Of a stretch of 64,000 nucleotides of DNA, positions 12,540 through 23,432 are shown in pieces. Position 1 is the stretch's first letter; each line of letters opens with the position of its first letter. Both the position numbers and the translations under genes were made by a program. The DNA comes from Chamaecyparis obtusa (lineage: Eukaryota; Streptophyta; Pinopsida; Cupressales; Cupressaceae). The stretch lies in the NCBI GenBank assembly GCA_027943335.1, contig BSBK01003256.1, positions 2,609,501 to 2,673,500 on the forward strand, in the 5' to 3' direction. The notes beneath the pieces were generated by a model, which was not told where the DNA came from, searched no databases, and worked only from the letters and a program-made list of their open reading frames with translations.

Positions 12540-13470
12540 CAAATTATCTATGTCCTTCATCTCCACAATTGTAACAAGTTCCTCAGAAACTTCCTCTACT
12601 ATAACCACCTCGGTAGTTGCTGCCTCTACCTCTAGATGAACTTTCACCTTTTGACTTGGTTTTGCCTTTATCCAGATTTGTCTTTTCTGGTTCAAATCTA
12701 AAATTTTCACCATAGGATCTACCTCTTCCTCTAGGGAATCTACCACCTCTACCTATTTGTCTTTGTTCATGTCTCTTGTTCAATTTCTCCTCGACTTTCA
12801 AAGCAAATTGATAAGCCTCTTCAATGTTCTCCAATTTGACCATACTGATCTCTTCTTGGATGGAAACTCTCAAACCATTCAAGTATCTAGCAATTCTTTC
12901 CACATCATCTTCATCATGTCTAGATCTGACATCTTAGCTATAGAATTCTTCAATATATTCTTTTATCGAGCTATCATTGTGCTTCAAACTTTGCATTCAC
13001 CTAACTAGGTTAATCTGATAATCACAAGGTAAGAACTTTCCTTTCAACTTATTGACCATTTTACTCCATACCTTGATTTTGTCTTTACCTTTCCTTTTCC
13101 TATTTAGCTGCAGATGTTCCCACCATAAGGATGCATGACTTTTCAAATTTGTGCTTGCAATCTTCACTTTCTTATCTTTACGTACATTCTCATATTCAAA
13201 GTACTTTTCCATCTCAGTGATCCAATCCATTAATTCATCAGAATCCAACTTTCCACCATACTTAGGAGGATTGAAATGTGGTGTATACTTCATACTTGTC
13301 AAAGCCTTCAAAAATATTTCTTCACCCTGATCCATCACAGGTGTTGGTTTTGTATTACCTTGTTCTTCCTTAACTTCATCATCATTAACATCTTCAAGAT
13401 GTCTACCTCTTCTCTGGGCTGTCTCAACAACTTCCAATCTAGAAAAAATTTGTCTCAACATGTTTTCCAA
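12540..13470 (-). pseudogene. Chromovirus gag
   Basis: Capsid/nucleocapsid precursor. From ATG at 13470 the frame gives a retrotransposon-gag domain (GGKLDSDELMDWITEMEKYFEYE, then LKSHASLWWEHLQ) up to about 12997. After a frame change, 12583-12903 continues with an RGRGR-rich tail. Near 12550-12580 there is a CCHC knuckle, CYNCGDEGHR then FEC, interrupted by one stop codon. Order and spacing are those of Ty3 gag. Confidence 0.85.
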
Positions 13471-13627
13471 TCTTGGATCTATATCTCACCTCCCACGAAC
13501 CATCTTGAAAACCCTCTACAATTGCAGGTCAGATCTCAATCTTCCACCCCACAACAAATCAGCTAGGGCTTCACAAGAAGGAACCTACAAATCTAGATTC
13601 ACAAACCTAGATCTAGATCTCAACCAT

Positions 13628-13639
13628 GCTCTGATACCA
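13628..13639 (-). promoter_or_regulatory. Primer-binding site of the chromovirus (tRNA-Met type)
   Basis: Minus strand reads TGGTATCAGAGC, complementary to the 3' end of plant tRNA-Met as used by many plant LTR elements. It starts 2 bp inside the LTR boundary at 13642. Confidence 0.9.
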
Positions 13640-13641
13640 CT

Positions 13642-14314
13642 TGATGCAAAGGAGGATGGTAGGGGCCAAGGAATGACACACCCTAACTAGATCCACCTTG
13701 CTCAACAACATGCGGAAGCAACAACAACATAGTGGGAGAGAGAAAATGCAAGATCATTCATATATTAACTTCAATTGATTCATACATTCTAGGTTGTAAT
13801 ACCTTCCTGGTTACAACCAAATATTACAATGAATTATAGAAGTCCTCAAACATGTGAGGATCTATCCAAAATCTCTAATCTTCTAACTTCTATCTCCTAT
13901 CAAAATTGCCTCCTAAAATCTAACCAAACAACTACATTTATACAAGAGTCTACCAAAATGAGTCAGCCTTTAGATCCACAATCAATGGAAGAAACAATCA
14001 GATCCAGGACCACACGCTTCCTAATGATGGATACCAACATTAAATCCATGACCCATAATAAATACGCAAGTCAACCTCAACAAAAACTCAAAATACACTA
14101 CTCGGTAAACAAGGATGATCAAGAAACAGACAAGCATCACCGAGCGCTAGTGAAAAAATTGACCGCCTAGGAGATAACTGACCAAACTCGGTAACCAAAG
14201 GAAACCAACCAACACCAAACCAACTCGGTCAAAGAAGGAACCGAGCAACACATAAAACTCAAATATCTTTTTGGTGACACAGGATTGCCAAGGACCCAAG
14301 ATGGTCCTGCATCA
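13642..14314 (-). mobile_element. 5' LTR of the chromovirus
   Basis: 673 bp with terminal inverted repeat TGATGCA/TGCATCA; adjoins the primer-binding site, so it is the 5' LTR. The right flank repeats CATGT. Confidence 0.92.
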
Positions 14315-14319
14315 CATGT

Positions 14320-14864
14320 ATTTTGTCACCTTAGTCACAGTTTTGATCTCTTCTATAGCTACAACCTTGTGTTTTTAAGGAGGCAAGTATCTCAAAACCT
14401 TAGCCACAACTTTATCTTCATTAATTATTCCACATAAACATCTCATTTTGTAAACAAGTTTTGTTACCATCTGCATGTAAGATGCAACATTCTCATCTTC
14501 AGTCATCTTCAAAGCTTCAAACTTTCTATTATGCGTCAACAACTTTTCCATCTTCACCTAAGGGTCTCCTTCATGTAGAATCCTTAATTTCTCCTAGATT
14601 TGATTCACTATCTCCAATTCCACAACATTAGAATATTTTGAATCTGTTAAAGCACTTAGCAAGGCTTCCTTGGATCTAATGCTGACATCAAATTCCTTCT
14701 TTTCATTAGGAGTAGTATTCAAGATATGCAAGATGATTTTAGTTTCTCTTTGTGATCTCACAATGTTTATTACCAAAGCATCTTAAATGTGTCTCCATCC
14801 TTCCTTTCCAAAATCTATAGTTTATTGCATCAAAGCTCAAACTTTCCTTCCTGAAAGTTTCCAT
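14320..14864 (-). pseudogene. Copia element C: N-terminal gag
   Basis: Starts at ATG 14864 on the minus strand with METFRKESLSFDAINYRFW, the standard plant Copia Gag start. It continues through a UBN2-type capsid region (ALLSALTDSKYSNVVELE, then MKMEKLLTHNRKFEALKM and EDENVASYMQMV). It is interrupted by stops and cut at 14319 by the chromovirus; the continuation is at 8363 going left. The primer-binding site and 5' LTR of C lie immediately upstream. Confidence 0.8.
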
Positions 14865-14923
14865 ATCAGATCTCCTCAAGTTGTTAGTTGACTTTTAAAA
14901 GAGGCATGAGATTTGATACCAAT

Positions 14924-15832
14924 TGATAGAAATATATAAACACCATACAACTGAGAGGGGGGGGGGGGATCAATTGTGTCCTAACCACACAATATTTAAC
15001 CAACTTTCATAATTAAACATTTAAACGATATATAATAATGTTAAACATGAAAGCAAAAAATCATAACACCACATGAACACATTAACACCAATATTTTTGA
15101 CATGGAAACCTTGTTAGTGGAAAATCCATGGTGGGAATCAAACCCACAAGATGATTTGTACTTTGTTAAAAGAACAATACCCTATTAAAGGTAATACAAA
15201 GGAAATGAACATGTATTAGGTGCACTACCTAGCTTGATCACTACTCAATTTTAACAAGGGAAGACTCACTACCTTACAGATTAACTTGGACACCAATCCA
15301 GTTTGTGGACAACAACCCACTGATTATGAACTAACTAATAACACCTCCAACATGATAATACAACTCAAATGAAGTACAATAAATCTCTGCCTCAATTGTA
15401 AATTCTACTTATAAATCTTCACGCAATCATCAATACACCATGCTCACACAAATCCATACCTCCACACTTATAAATGGTCACATTCTTTTATAAATTTTAT
15501 CAACTTATTTCTACAAGGTCAACCAAACACATAATTAAAAAATATTAATTCATTATAGCTCAATTTACAATGAGATCCATTAAATGTCAGCTAAAACATA
15601 TAAATGGTCCATAATAACATCCTCAAACATGCAATAGCTCCATAAATCACGCTATGATTCATCATAATGCATTACACCAACCATGTCGGCCAAGAATGTT
15701 AAGAACAATAATTAGTAAACTCTATCACTCGAGAAACATAGCTTGCAATCCTCAAATCAACAAACCAATCACGTCAAGGATAAAATTATTGGTACTAAAC
15801 ATGCCATAGCCTTTGCATCTCAAAATACTATC
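14924..15832 (-). mobile_element. 5' LTR of Copia element C, part 1
   Basis: Starts TGATAGAAATATA, then CTGAGAGG and a G-run: the mirror image of a plant Copia LTR end. A primer-binding site reading TGGTATCAAATC on the minus strand lies at about 14911-14922. The LTR stops at 15832, where the compound element is inserted, and resumes at 39683. The two parts sum to about 1187 bp. Confidence 0.75.
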
Positions 15833-16024
15833 TGTATCATTTTAAAATGGAAGCACTTCCATGTTAAGAGTGTTTAGCCCTCTGAGTAAGTGGTTTGGGG
15901 TCATGTCAAGAACCTTGATCAGGTCTTTTCTTGAATCTGGCTGTCTCCCTCTGTTCTACTTCTCTCTCCACCTGATTTCACCTTATTTCTGCATTTCCAG
16001 GTATTATGGACTGAGGTCCTGAGG

Positions 16025-16258
16025 TTTTTGACCTCTAGGTCAAAGTTGACCCTAGTTAGGTCAAGGTCGACCTTACTAGGTCAATGTCAACTTTTTTGGG
16101 TTAGGGTTGACCTTTTTGGGTCAAGGTCAACCTCATCCCAAAAATAGGCAAAACCCCTCTGGTCAATGTTGACTTTCATGGGTCAAAGTCAACTGAGATG
16201 GGTCAATGTTGACCTAGATGGGTTAGGGTTGACCTAAGAGGGGTAAAGTTGACCTTGC
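16025..16258 (+). promoter_or_regulatory. Cluster of TTGAC/GTCAA (W-box-like) motifs upstream of TATA
   Basis: About sixteen TTGAC or GTCAA cores in roughly 235 bp, on both strands, immediately upstream of CTATAAAAAA at 16259. TTGAC(C/T) is the core of the WRKY-bound W-box. Smaller clusters occupy the same place in the other LTRs (17325-17430, 19196-19305, 25640-25745). Function is inferred from motif and position only. Confidence 0.45.
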
Positions 16259-16965
16259 CTATAAAAAATAGGAATTTGGAAAGTACAAAGGCAGACAACA
16301 ACAAACTCACCTCAGGTAGTGACTGTCTGGTAGCCAAGTTGTGTCTCAAAAGCTCCAAGCGCGTCGCTCAAAGTTCCTTTGTTCTCGGCATCTTGCTTCC
16401 TTGTTTCACATCTGCAAATGGTAAGAATGAGTAAGTATTTCTCTCTTTTCCTTATTTATAAGTTCAAATTAGGGTTTCTTTTAGGGTTTCCTTAGGGTAA
16501 ACTTGGATTTCCCTTATGCATTTAGACATACATACACTCTTTTCATCATAACTTGAGTTCGATAACTCCATTTTTAGTGCTGTCAGCAGCATTAGACTTG
16601 TGATTTAGATATCTAACTCCTTGAACTAATTTAGGGAGCTTATGAATCCTTATAATTAGTTTAGGAAATGAATTTTCAACACACTGCATATCCAGTATAT
16701 AGAGTTTTTCTTATCACCCTGTTTCACCCTTTCGAATGAGAAAGTCAAAATAGGGGGGGGCATAAGGGGCTCTATACACTTCTTAAATTGTCATATAGTA
16801 AGCCTTAGGTGATTTATGGATTTTCATTAACCTTGTGTGTTGCAGGTTCTAACAGTTTTCTGCAGTCCCCTGATCTTTACATCGAGGACTTAGCTATATC
16901 CTTTTTATTTAATATAATGTTTTCTTACTCGAGCTTGCATATTCATGTAGTGTCATATCTAAGCT

Positions 16966-16980
16966 AAAGTGGGGGCTAAA
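16966..16980 (+). promoter_or_regulatory. Polypurine tract preceding LTR at 16981
   Basis: AAAGTGGGGGCTAAA abuts TGTATCATC. An almost identical tract, AAAGTGGGGGCTTAA, abuts the LTR at 25449. Confidence 0.8.
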
Positions 16981-18589
16981 TGTATCATCTTAAAATAGAA
17001 ATTTTTTTATTTTGATAGGTTTAGCACCCTTTTTTAGTACATTTATCATGATAGACTTGCATTTAGGATGTATTCTGTACTTGATTTCTTCATTCTAGGT
17101 GAAATTAGGGTTAGGATCCTGAGGATTCTCCTTAATTTCCCTCTTCCATGGCTCTATCTTCTAGGTTAGACTTATAAATAGGTCATCTTGGCCTTCATCA
17201 CAATAAGCATAGGATTTTGTGCCTCTCCTTGGCATTTTATCCCTTCCTGGCATCATTTCTAGGTCTCTAGGCACCCCAGGGACCTCCTGTCCTTAATCTG
17301 GCTGGATCTGGGCCCACTAGGTCAAGGTCGAGGTCAACCCTGACCTAGGTCAGAGTCAAGGTCATCCTTGACCTAGGCTAGAGTCTATCTCATCCCTAAC
17401 CTAGGTCAGATATGAGGTCATCTTTGACCTCCTCCGGAATTTGTGCCCATTTTTCAGATTTGGTCCTGACGGGCCCCAAAATCAATGTCGGGCCCTCGGA
17501 TCCGAGTGCAAAAAGGTTTTAATTCAAAATTTATTTAATTTTTTTCTCTCCTTAGTTATTGTGATTGGACCTTAATTCAAGGTGAAATTTGAATTATGGG
17601 TCCTCACATTGCTCTAGGAGCCTCACCTTGAAATCTCTATATAAAGACTCTCATTTGTCTTCATTTGCACAACATCACACAACAAGACCAAGAAATTTCA
17701 TGAACAAGGAGATTCAAGAAAGCAAGGAATGGTGAAGTGAAGATGCAAGATTACAAGAGGATGATATAGAATATCAAGCCATTATTGACATCAAGCATCT
17801 TTATGAAGCACACCATTGTGAACACCTACTTGGAGCAAGAGAGATCCTTTCTTCCTTGATCCACCATTATCAACATTCAAGCATTCAAAGACATGATCAT
17901 GGGATAGAAATTATAGATTGTGAGTTTGGTAGTACTTTAGCCTTGTGGGCTTGGTATGCTTTCCTATCTCATTCAAATCTATGCATTGTTTCTCATACAT
18001 ATTCATGCTATGGTTTTTAACCTAGAGGATTAGATCTTGGCATTGCACTTTCAATACATACACACACACATTCTATTTCAATCGGCTATTCGTGGAGGTG
18101 GAGATCACCAAAATGGGGTTTGACTAAGGAAAAACCCTATATAGTCAGCCCAAAAACACCCTTTTTTTAGATATCTATGGTCGCTATTTCAGGAATTGGA
18201 GGACAGATATGAGTACCCTTTTCGGAAAACTTCTGAGATCTGCGAACATAGTCAAAATCAGCCTTCAAAATAAAAATGCAGCCTTTGACCTTTTATCAGG
18301 GTCAAAGACTACCTGCTACTAGAAAGATGAAAGTTTTCAAGGTTTTCTCTATCACGGCTTCTTGGTCCCAGATCTGGTTGCAAAATCTTCTGAAACTCCA
18401 CACAGGCTTTAGAAAATAGGTATTTCTAAATCTATTTCATGATGAGGTATGTATCTTGACCTAATTAATTTTCAAGTATTTCTAGATTTATTTATGCTAT
18501 ATGTATACTTTATTCCAATTCAAAACATATACAAATGAATAGTGGTGAATGATAGGTGCATTGTTAAGGCTCTATTTTTATCCTATTCA
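16981..18589 (+). mobile_element. LTR, type II, copy 1 (1609 bp)
   Basis: TGTATCATC...TCCTATTCA. It aligns along its whole length to 18857-21800 once the solo LTR there is removed (1609 against 1610 bp). TATA-like TATATAAAG is at 17638-17646. It is preceded by a polypurine tract and followed by a primer-site-like TGGTGAACCCGAC at 18593-18605, so it has both a 3'-LTR and a 5'-LTR context. Confidence 0.85.
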
Positions 18590-18592
18590 TTT

Positions 18593-18605
18593 TGGTGAAC
18601 CCGAC
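18593..18605 (+). promoter_or_regulatory. Putative primer-binding site
   Basis: TGGTGAACCCGAC starts 3 bp after an LTR end. The same motif follows LTR copy 2 (21804 on, TGGTGAACCCG) and recurs near 21899-21911. The matching tRNA was not identified. Confidence 0.5.
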
Positions 18606-18856
18606 GTAATTATTTGAATCAAGTATGTTAATATGAAAGCTTGGAATCAACACTAACAAATGTAAATCTAAACCCCCATCATTGTATGCTTGGAATCCAC
18701 CTTGAGGGAAGAATGAATGGATCTTGAAGATGAACAAAGGATCTTGAAGGAAGATCACACCACCATGATGGCTAGATCTAGGGTTTGAATGATGAATCTT
18801 GCGTGCTTGAACCAAATCCCTTCAAAGGCTTGAATGATTGAATCCTTGATCTTAAA
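18606..18856 (-). repeat. Inverted fragment of the type I LTR
   Basis: About 250 bp that is the reverse complement of 27170-27206 joined directly to 38833-39024. The match includes the stretch translated on the minus strand as HHSNPRSSHHGGVIFLQDPL, which also reads on the plus strand at 38840-38900. It lacks the 11.6-kb insertion present in the LTR at 25449 and so serves as an uninterrupted reference for that site. Confidence 0.85.
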
Positions 18857-21800
18857 TGTATCATCTTAAAATGGAAGCACTTCCATCTTGATAGGTTTAG
18901 CACCCTCTTTTAGTACATTTATCATGATAGACTTTCACTTAGGATGCATTATGCACTTGATTTCTTCATTCTAGGTGAAATTAGGGTTAGGATCCTGAGG
19001 ATTCTCCTTAATTTCCCTCTTCCATGGCTCTATCTTCTAGGTAGGACTTATAAATAGGTCCTCTTGGCCTTCATCACAATCATCATAGGATTTTGTACCT
19101 CACCTTGGCATTATGTCCCTTCCTGGCATCATTTCTAGGTCTCCGAGCACCCTTGGGACCTCCTGTCCTGAATCTGGCTAGATCTGGGCCCACTAGGTCA
19201 AGGTCAAGGTCAAACTTGACCTAGGTTAGAGTCAAGATCATCCCTGACCTAGGTTAGAGTCAAGCTCATCCTTGACCTAGGTTAGAGATGAGGTCATCTT
19301 TGACCTCCTCCAGAATTTGTGCCCCTTTTTCAGATTTGGTCTTGACAGGCCCTGAAATCAATGTCGGGCCCTCAAATCCGAGTTTGGAAAGGTTTTAATT
19401 TAAAATTCATTTAATTTTTTTCCCTCCTTAGTTGGTTATTGTGATTGGACCTTAATTCAAGGTGAAATTTCAATTATGGGTCCTCACATTGCTCTAGGAG
19501 CCTCACCTTGAAACCTCTATATAAAGACTCATTTGCCTTCATTTTCACAACATCACACAAGACCAAGAAATTTCATGAACAAGGAGATTCAAGAAAGCAA
19601 GGAATGGTGAAGTGAAGATGCAAGATTGCAAGAGGATGATATAGAAGTGTAGACACCGAAAAATCCTTCAGAAAATAAATTATTTTTGTTTTCTGAAAAT
19701 CTTTGATGACATCATCATTTATTAATTAATTAATTTATTTTTATGGCATTAAATCCCTCTCTCTTAATTAAAAATCTTTAATTAAGGAATCTAGCCTAAA
19801 AATGTCATTTGGACATTATCCCTAATTTATTAATTATTTAATTAATAAATTGACCAAAAAACTTCAAAAATAAATTAATTTATTTTTTATCCCAAAGTTG
19901 GCCAAAATTCTAAAGAGCACTAAACTCTTCTAGAAAGTCCTAAACCTTCTTCTAAATGGGTCAAAACCCTAATCTAGTCCCTTCAAACCCTAAGCCTAGA
20001 TATTTAATATTTATTAAATTTACCTTTAATAAATATCTAAATCTCACCAAAAGCTACTTGCCCATCCCTTTCTCCTAATCCTAATCCTAATCCCCTTTCT
20101 AATCTTGTCACATTCCATTAGCAAAAGGTTTACCAAAACTTATGCTAACCTCCTCTTAGTCATCCTCCTTAGTCAACAAGGATTGCCACCTCTTGGCCAC
20201 CTCTTGCAAATGCATTTAAGGATGCATTTAAGCCTTCCTTATCTTTCTTACATGCATTCGTTATGCATTTAAGTCCTTCTTATCCCTTCCTTGCCACCTC
20301 TTGGCCTTGGGCACATTTACCAAATTGTGCACATGCCCTCAAACTTTCAACTCAATCCTCCCTTGACACTTGTCAGGACACTTGTCCTTGACTCAACCCT
20401 AACCTTAACCCTAACTCTGACTCATCCTTTTAACCCAAGACCTTCCCTTTTCCTATAAATAGCCTCACTTCTTTGAGCAAACAATCCTCTCTCATCTTTC
20501 AACTCTCAAACTCAATAGCAAAGTTATAATGCCATTTTCATTTTAGCATAAGCATAAACTCATCATTTTAGATCATTTCCAAGCTTAAATCACATCTAAA
20601 TTAGCTTAATTGGATTAACATAGATTCATTTCTTGTTTAATCAATCTTAGTTCATCTTTTAGCTTTGCATATTTGTGTGTTCTTGAGGCCTTTGAGGCAA
20701 AATAGGTTCCTCATACCTATTTTGTGTCATTTTGGGTCTTCTTGATCCTCAAATCATCCTAATTTGCATGCTCCAAGTGCTTGAGTTTGCACACCCACAT
20801 CCATCTATATCTAAGCATATCAAACGGTGCATGGGCGCATCCGTTTTAGGCTTAAACTGAGGTGGCTTTGATTTTAGTTTGATTACCATTAAATTTGATT
20901 TGACTATATGCTATGACGTTTGTTTGTCTTTGGCCTTCAAAACAGGTTTAGGTGCACGCTCAAATCCTAGTCTACAAGAAGATCAAGCCATTGTTGACAT
21001 CAAGCATCTTTGTGAAGCACACCATTGTGAACACCTGCTTGGAGCAAGATATATCCTTTCTTCCTTGATCCACCATTATCAACATTCAAGCATTCAAAGA
21101 CACAATCGTGGGATAGCAATTACAAATTGTGAGTTTGGTAGGAGTACTTTAGGCTTGTGGGCTTGGTATGCTTTCCTATCTCATTCAAATCTATGCATTG
21201 TTTCTCATACATATTCATGCTAGGGTTTTTAATCTAGAGGATTAGATCTTGGCATTGCACTTTCAATACATACACACACATATTCTATTTCAATTGGCTA
21301 TTCGTGGAGGTGGAGATCACCAAAATGGGGGTTTGACTAAGGCAAAACCCTATATAGCCACCCCAAAAACACCCTTTTCAAATATTTATGGTGGTTGTTT
21401 CAAGAATTGGAGGATAGATCTGAGTACCCTTTTCGACAAAACTCCAAGATCTGCGAATAGAGTCAAAATTGGCCTTCAGAATAAAAATGTAGCCTTTGAC
21501 CTTTTATCGAGGTCAAAGACTACCTGCTGCCAGAAAGATGAAAGTTTTCTGAGTTTTCTTTGTCATGGCTTCCTGATCCCAGATCTGGTTGCAGAATCTT
21601 TTGAAACTCCACACAGGCTTCAGAAAATAGGTATTTCTAAATCTATTTCATTATGAGGTATGTATTTTGACCTAATTAATTTTCAAGTATTTCCAGATTT
21701 ATTCATGCTATATGTATACTTTATTCCAATTCAAAACATATATAAATGAATAGTGGTGAATGATAGGTGCATTGTTAAGGCTCCATTTTTATCCTATTCA
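18857..21800 (+). mobile_element. LTR, type II, copy 2, interrupted by a solo LTR
   Basis: TGTATCATC...TCCTATTCA. The net length is about 1610 bp after removing 19648-20976 and one copy of its target duplication. TATATAAAG is at 19518-19526. A primer-site motif follows at 21804. Open stretches on the plus strand around 20879-21656 are chance ORFs inside LTR sequence. Confidence 0.85.
19648..20976 (+). mobile_element. Solo LTR of a Ty3/Gypsy element, TSD AGAAG
   Basis: 1329 bp starting TGTAGACACC and ending TCTACA, flanked by AGAAG on both sides (19643-19647 and 20977-20981). The uninterrupted sequence is visible in LTR copy 1. A TATA-like CCTATAAATAG is at 20452-20462. No internal sequence remains, so it arose by recombination between the two LTRs of a former element. 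Confidence 0.93.
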
Positions 21801-22112
21801 TTTTGGTGAACCCGTCTGTGACAACTCTTTCTTTTATGGTGTTAGATTTTCCTTTGTCTTATTGTGTGTGTTCACCTTCACAATTCATTTTGGTGAACCC
21901 GACATACTTACTCTCCTTTCTTTTGTGGAATTAGATGTCCTATTGTGTTTTGTGGTGTTAGATTCCTTTTATTGTTGATGTTAGATTTTCCCTTTGTGTT
22001 AAATCTTGCATGCTAATTAGATTTGAAAAATACAAAAAAATTACAAAATTTCTTTCAAAATACAAAAATATTTCCATTTTTTTCATGCTTGCACTATTAT
22101 TTTGTGTTCAAC
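21801..22112 (+). other. Leader between LTR and repeat ORF
   Basis: Noncoding leader starting with the primer-site motif. A second copy of 'ttcattttggtgaacccgac' lies at 21892-21911, so the LTR-end/primer-site junction is partly duplicated here. No ORF with an ATG is supported. Confidence 0.5.
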
Positions 22113-23432
22113 ATGTATGATCTTTGTTTTCAATACTTTGATGAAGCTTTTATTGAAAAAGAGGATAGATCCCTTAATGAGGTACATGGCAGTGAGGATG
22201 AAAATTATTTGAATGAGATCTCCATTGATCCTATTCCTATTTCACCCTCCTCCACAACCTCTTCAATTGACCTTTACAAAGATGAGTTGGGGATTGATGT
22301 TTATTCTTATCCTAATATATGTCTTTTCTATGAGCCTATTTTACAATACAATTTACCTTCTTTCCCCTTTAGGGATCAATCTTTAATGACTTATGGCACT
22401 CCTACAATGCGCTTTATGGATAGGGATGATAATCCTCCTATTTGGGATGAACCTTTGGATTTCGATGTTGATTACTCTCTTCCTCATGAAACCATTGTGG
22501 ATAATCCTCCTATTTGGGATGAGCCTTTGGATTTCGATGTTGATTACTCTCTTTCTCATGAAACCATTGTGGATAATCCTCCTATTTGGGATGAACCTTT
22601 GGATTTCGATGTTGATTACTCTCTTCCTCAAGAAACCATTGTGGATAATCCTCCTATTTGGGATAAACCTTTGGATTTCGATGTTGATCACTCTCTTCCT
22701 CATGAAACCATTGTGGATAATCCTCCTATCTGGGATGAACCTTTGGATTTGGATGTTGATTACTCTCTTCCTCATGAAATCATTGTGCATAATTCTACTC
22801 TTTGGGATGAACCCTTGGATAAAGACATTGATTTATCCCCTCCTTGTGAAGAAATTTTGATACAAAAGGATGACATATTCTCTAAAACACACTCCCCTTA
22901 TGCAAAAGAAGATGACATTATAGATCCTTCACCTCGATTTTGGATTCCTTCTAGTGATGAGACATTAGCGTAGAAAGATATGAATTCTCTTAACGCTCTT
23001 CCTCTTAGTGGTGATCTTATGGGACATCAAGATCCTACCTCACAAGCTTCTTACCATAGTATTACTTATATCTATTCAAACCCTTTTCCAACTGTGGTTC
23101 CAAGTGTTCCTCTAGTTGTGTCTTCCATTCATATCACTTCTTAAACTTTTCTTAGTATTCCTAAACTTCCTAATCCTAATTGTATCCTTCCTAATCTAGT
23201 TCCTAATCCTAAACCTATCTTTCCTAATCTGATTCCTAATATTCATATTCCCAATTCTCCATCTATTGTTCCTAGTTCTTCCCACACTTATGTTGAGGTT
23301 CAAACTATGGTTCATGATGTGCAAAGATTCTTCAAAGTATCTTCTCCTTATTATCTGATCCATAAAGATAAAAGAAAAGAAATTTCTCCTTTGAGATTTC
23401 TTCATAATTTTACCACTCATTCATATATAACA
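22113..23432 (+). pseudogene. Unrecognised acidic ORF with six 24-residue tandem repeats
   Basis: The first in-frame ATG is 22113 (MYDLCFQYFDEAFIEKED). The frame is open to TAG at 22971-22973 and continues in the same frame through that stop and a TAA near 23142 to about 23432. The N-terminal part is acidic. Residues about 106-225 are five near-identical 24-residue units beginning DNPPIWDEPLDFDVDYS, with a diverged sixth unit. A Pro/Asn/Ile-rich tail follows (IPKLPNPNCILPNLVPNPKP). No gag, protease, RT or integrase motif is visible. It is the only ORF between primer site and polypurine tract, so the element is non-autonomous unless this encodes a capsid-like protein. Both stops fit C-to-T change from CAG and CAA. 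Confidence 0.55.
22428..22859 (+). repeat. 72-bp in-frame tandem repeat, six units
   Basis: Units start at 22428, 22500, 22572, 22644, 22716 and 22788. The first five are nearly identical; the sixth has diverged. The 72-bp period keeps the reading frame. Long open stretches on the opposite strand and in another frame here are by-products of the repeat. Confidence 0.95.

Larger units (their letters stand above)
8364..14314 (-). mobile_element. Near-complete Ty3/Gypsy chromovirus, 5951 bp, TSD CATGT
   Basis: Two LTRs (672 and 673 bp) in the same orientation flank a minus-strand gag-protease-RT-RNase H-integrase-chromodomain interior. The direct repeat CATGT lies on both sides (8359-8363 and 14315-14319). 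A tRNA-Met type primer-binding site lies next to the 13642 LTR. It is inserted in the gag of Copia element C. The coding region has frameshifts and stops, so this copy is probably not autonomous now. Confidence 0.92.
15833..16980 (+). mobile_element. 5' LTR remnant joined to internal 3' tail
   Basis: The first part matches the start of the LTR at 25449 (TGTATCAT, TTAAAATGGAAGCACTTCC, then a shared stretch of roughly 200 bp). A TATA-like CTATAAAAAA lies at 16259-16268, after a dense run of GGTCAA/TTGACC motifs. The last part (about 16700-16980) has no LTR match; it resembles the internal 3' tail before 25449 and ends in a polypurine tract at 16966-16980. The middle of the element appears deleted. 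Confidence 0.6.

Noticed and set aside
20879..21656. Plus-strand ORFs of 114 and 135 codons
   Set aside because: Lie within LTR copy 2, and the first starts inside the nested solo LTR; the first LTR copy does not keep them open.
22428..22859. CRISPR-like regular spacing
   Set aside because: Units are contiguous, coding tandem repeats without unique spacers, in a plant genome.
22383..22860. Long open frames on the minus strand and in a second plus frame
   Set aside because: By-products of the 72-bp in-frame repeat; the acidic frame from 22113 extends well beyond the repeat and is the better candidate.
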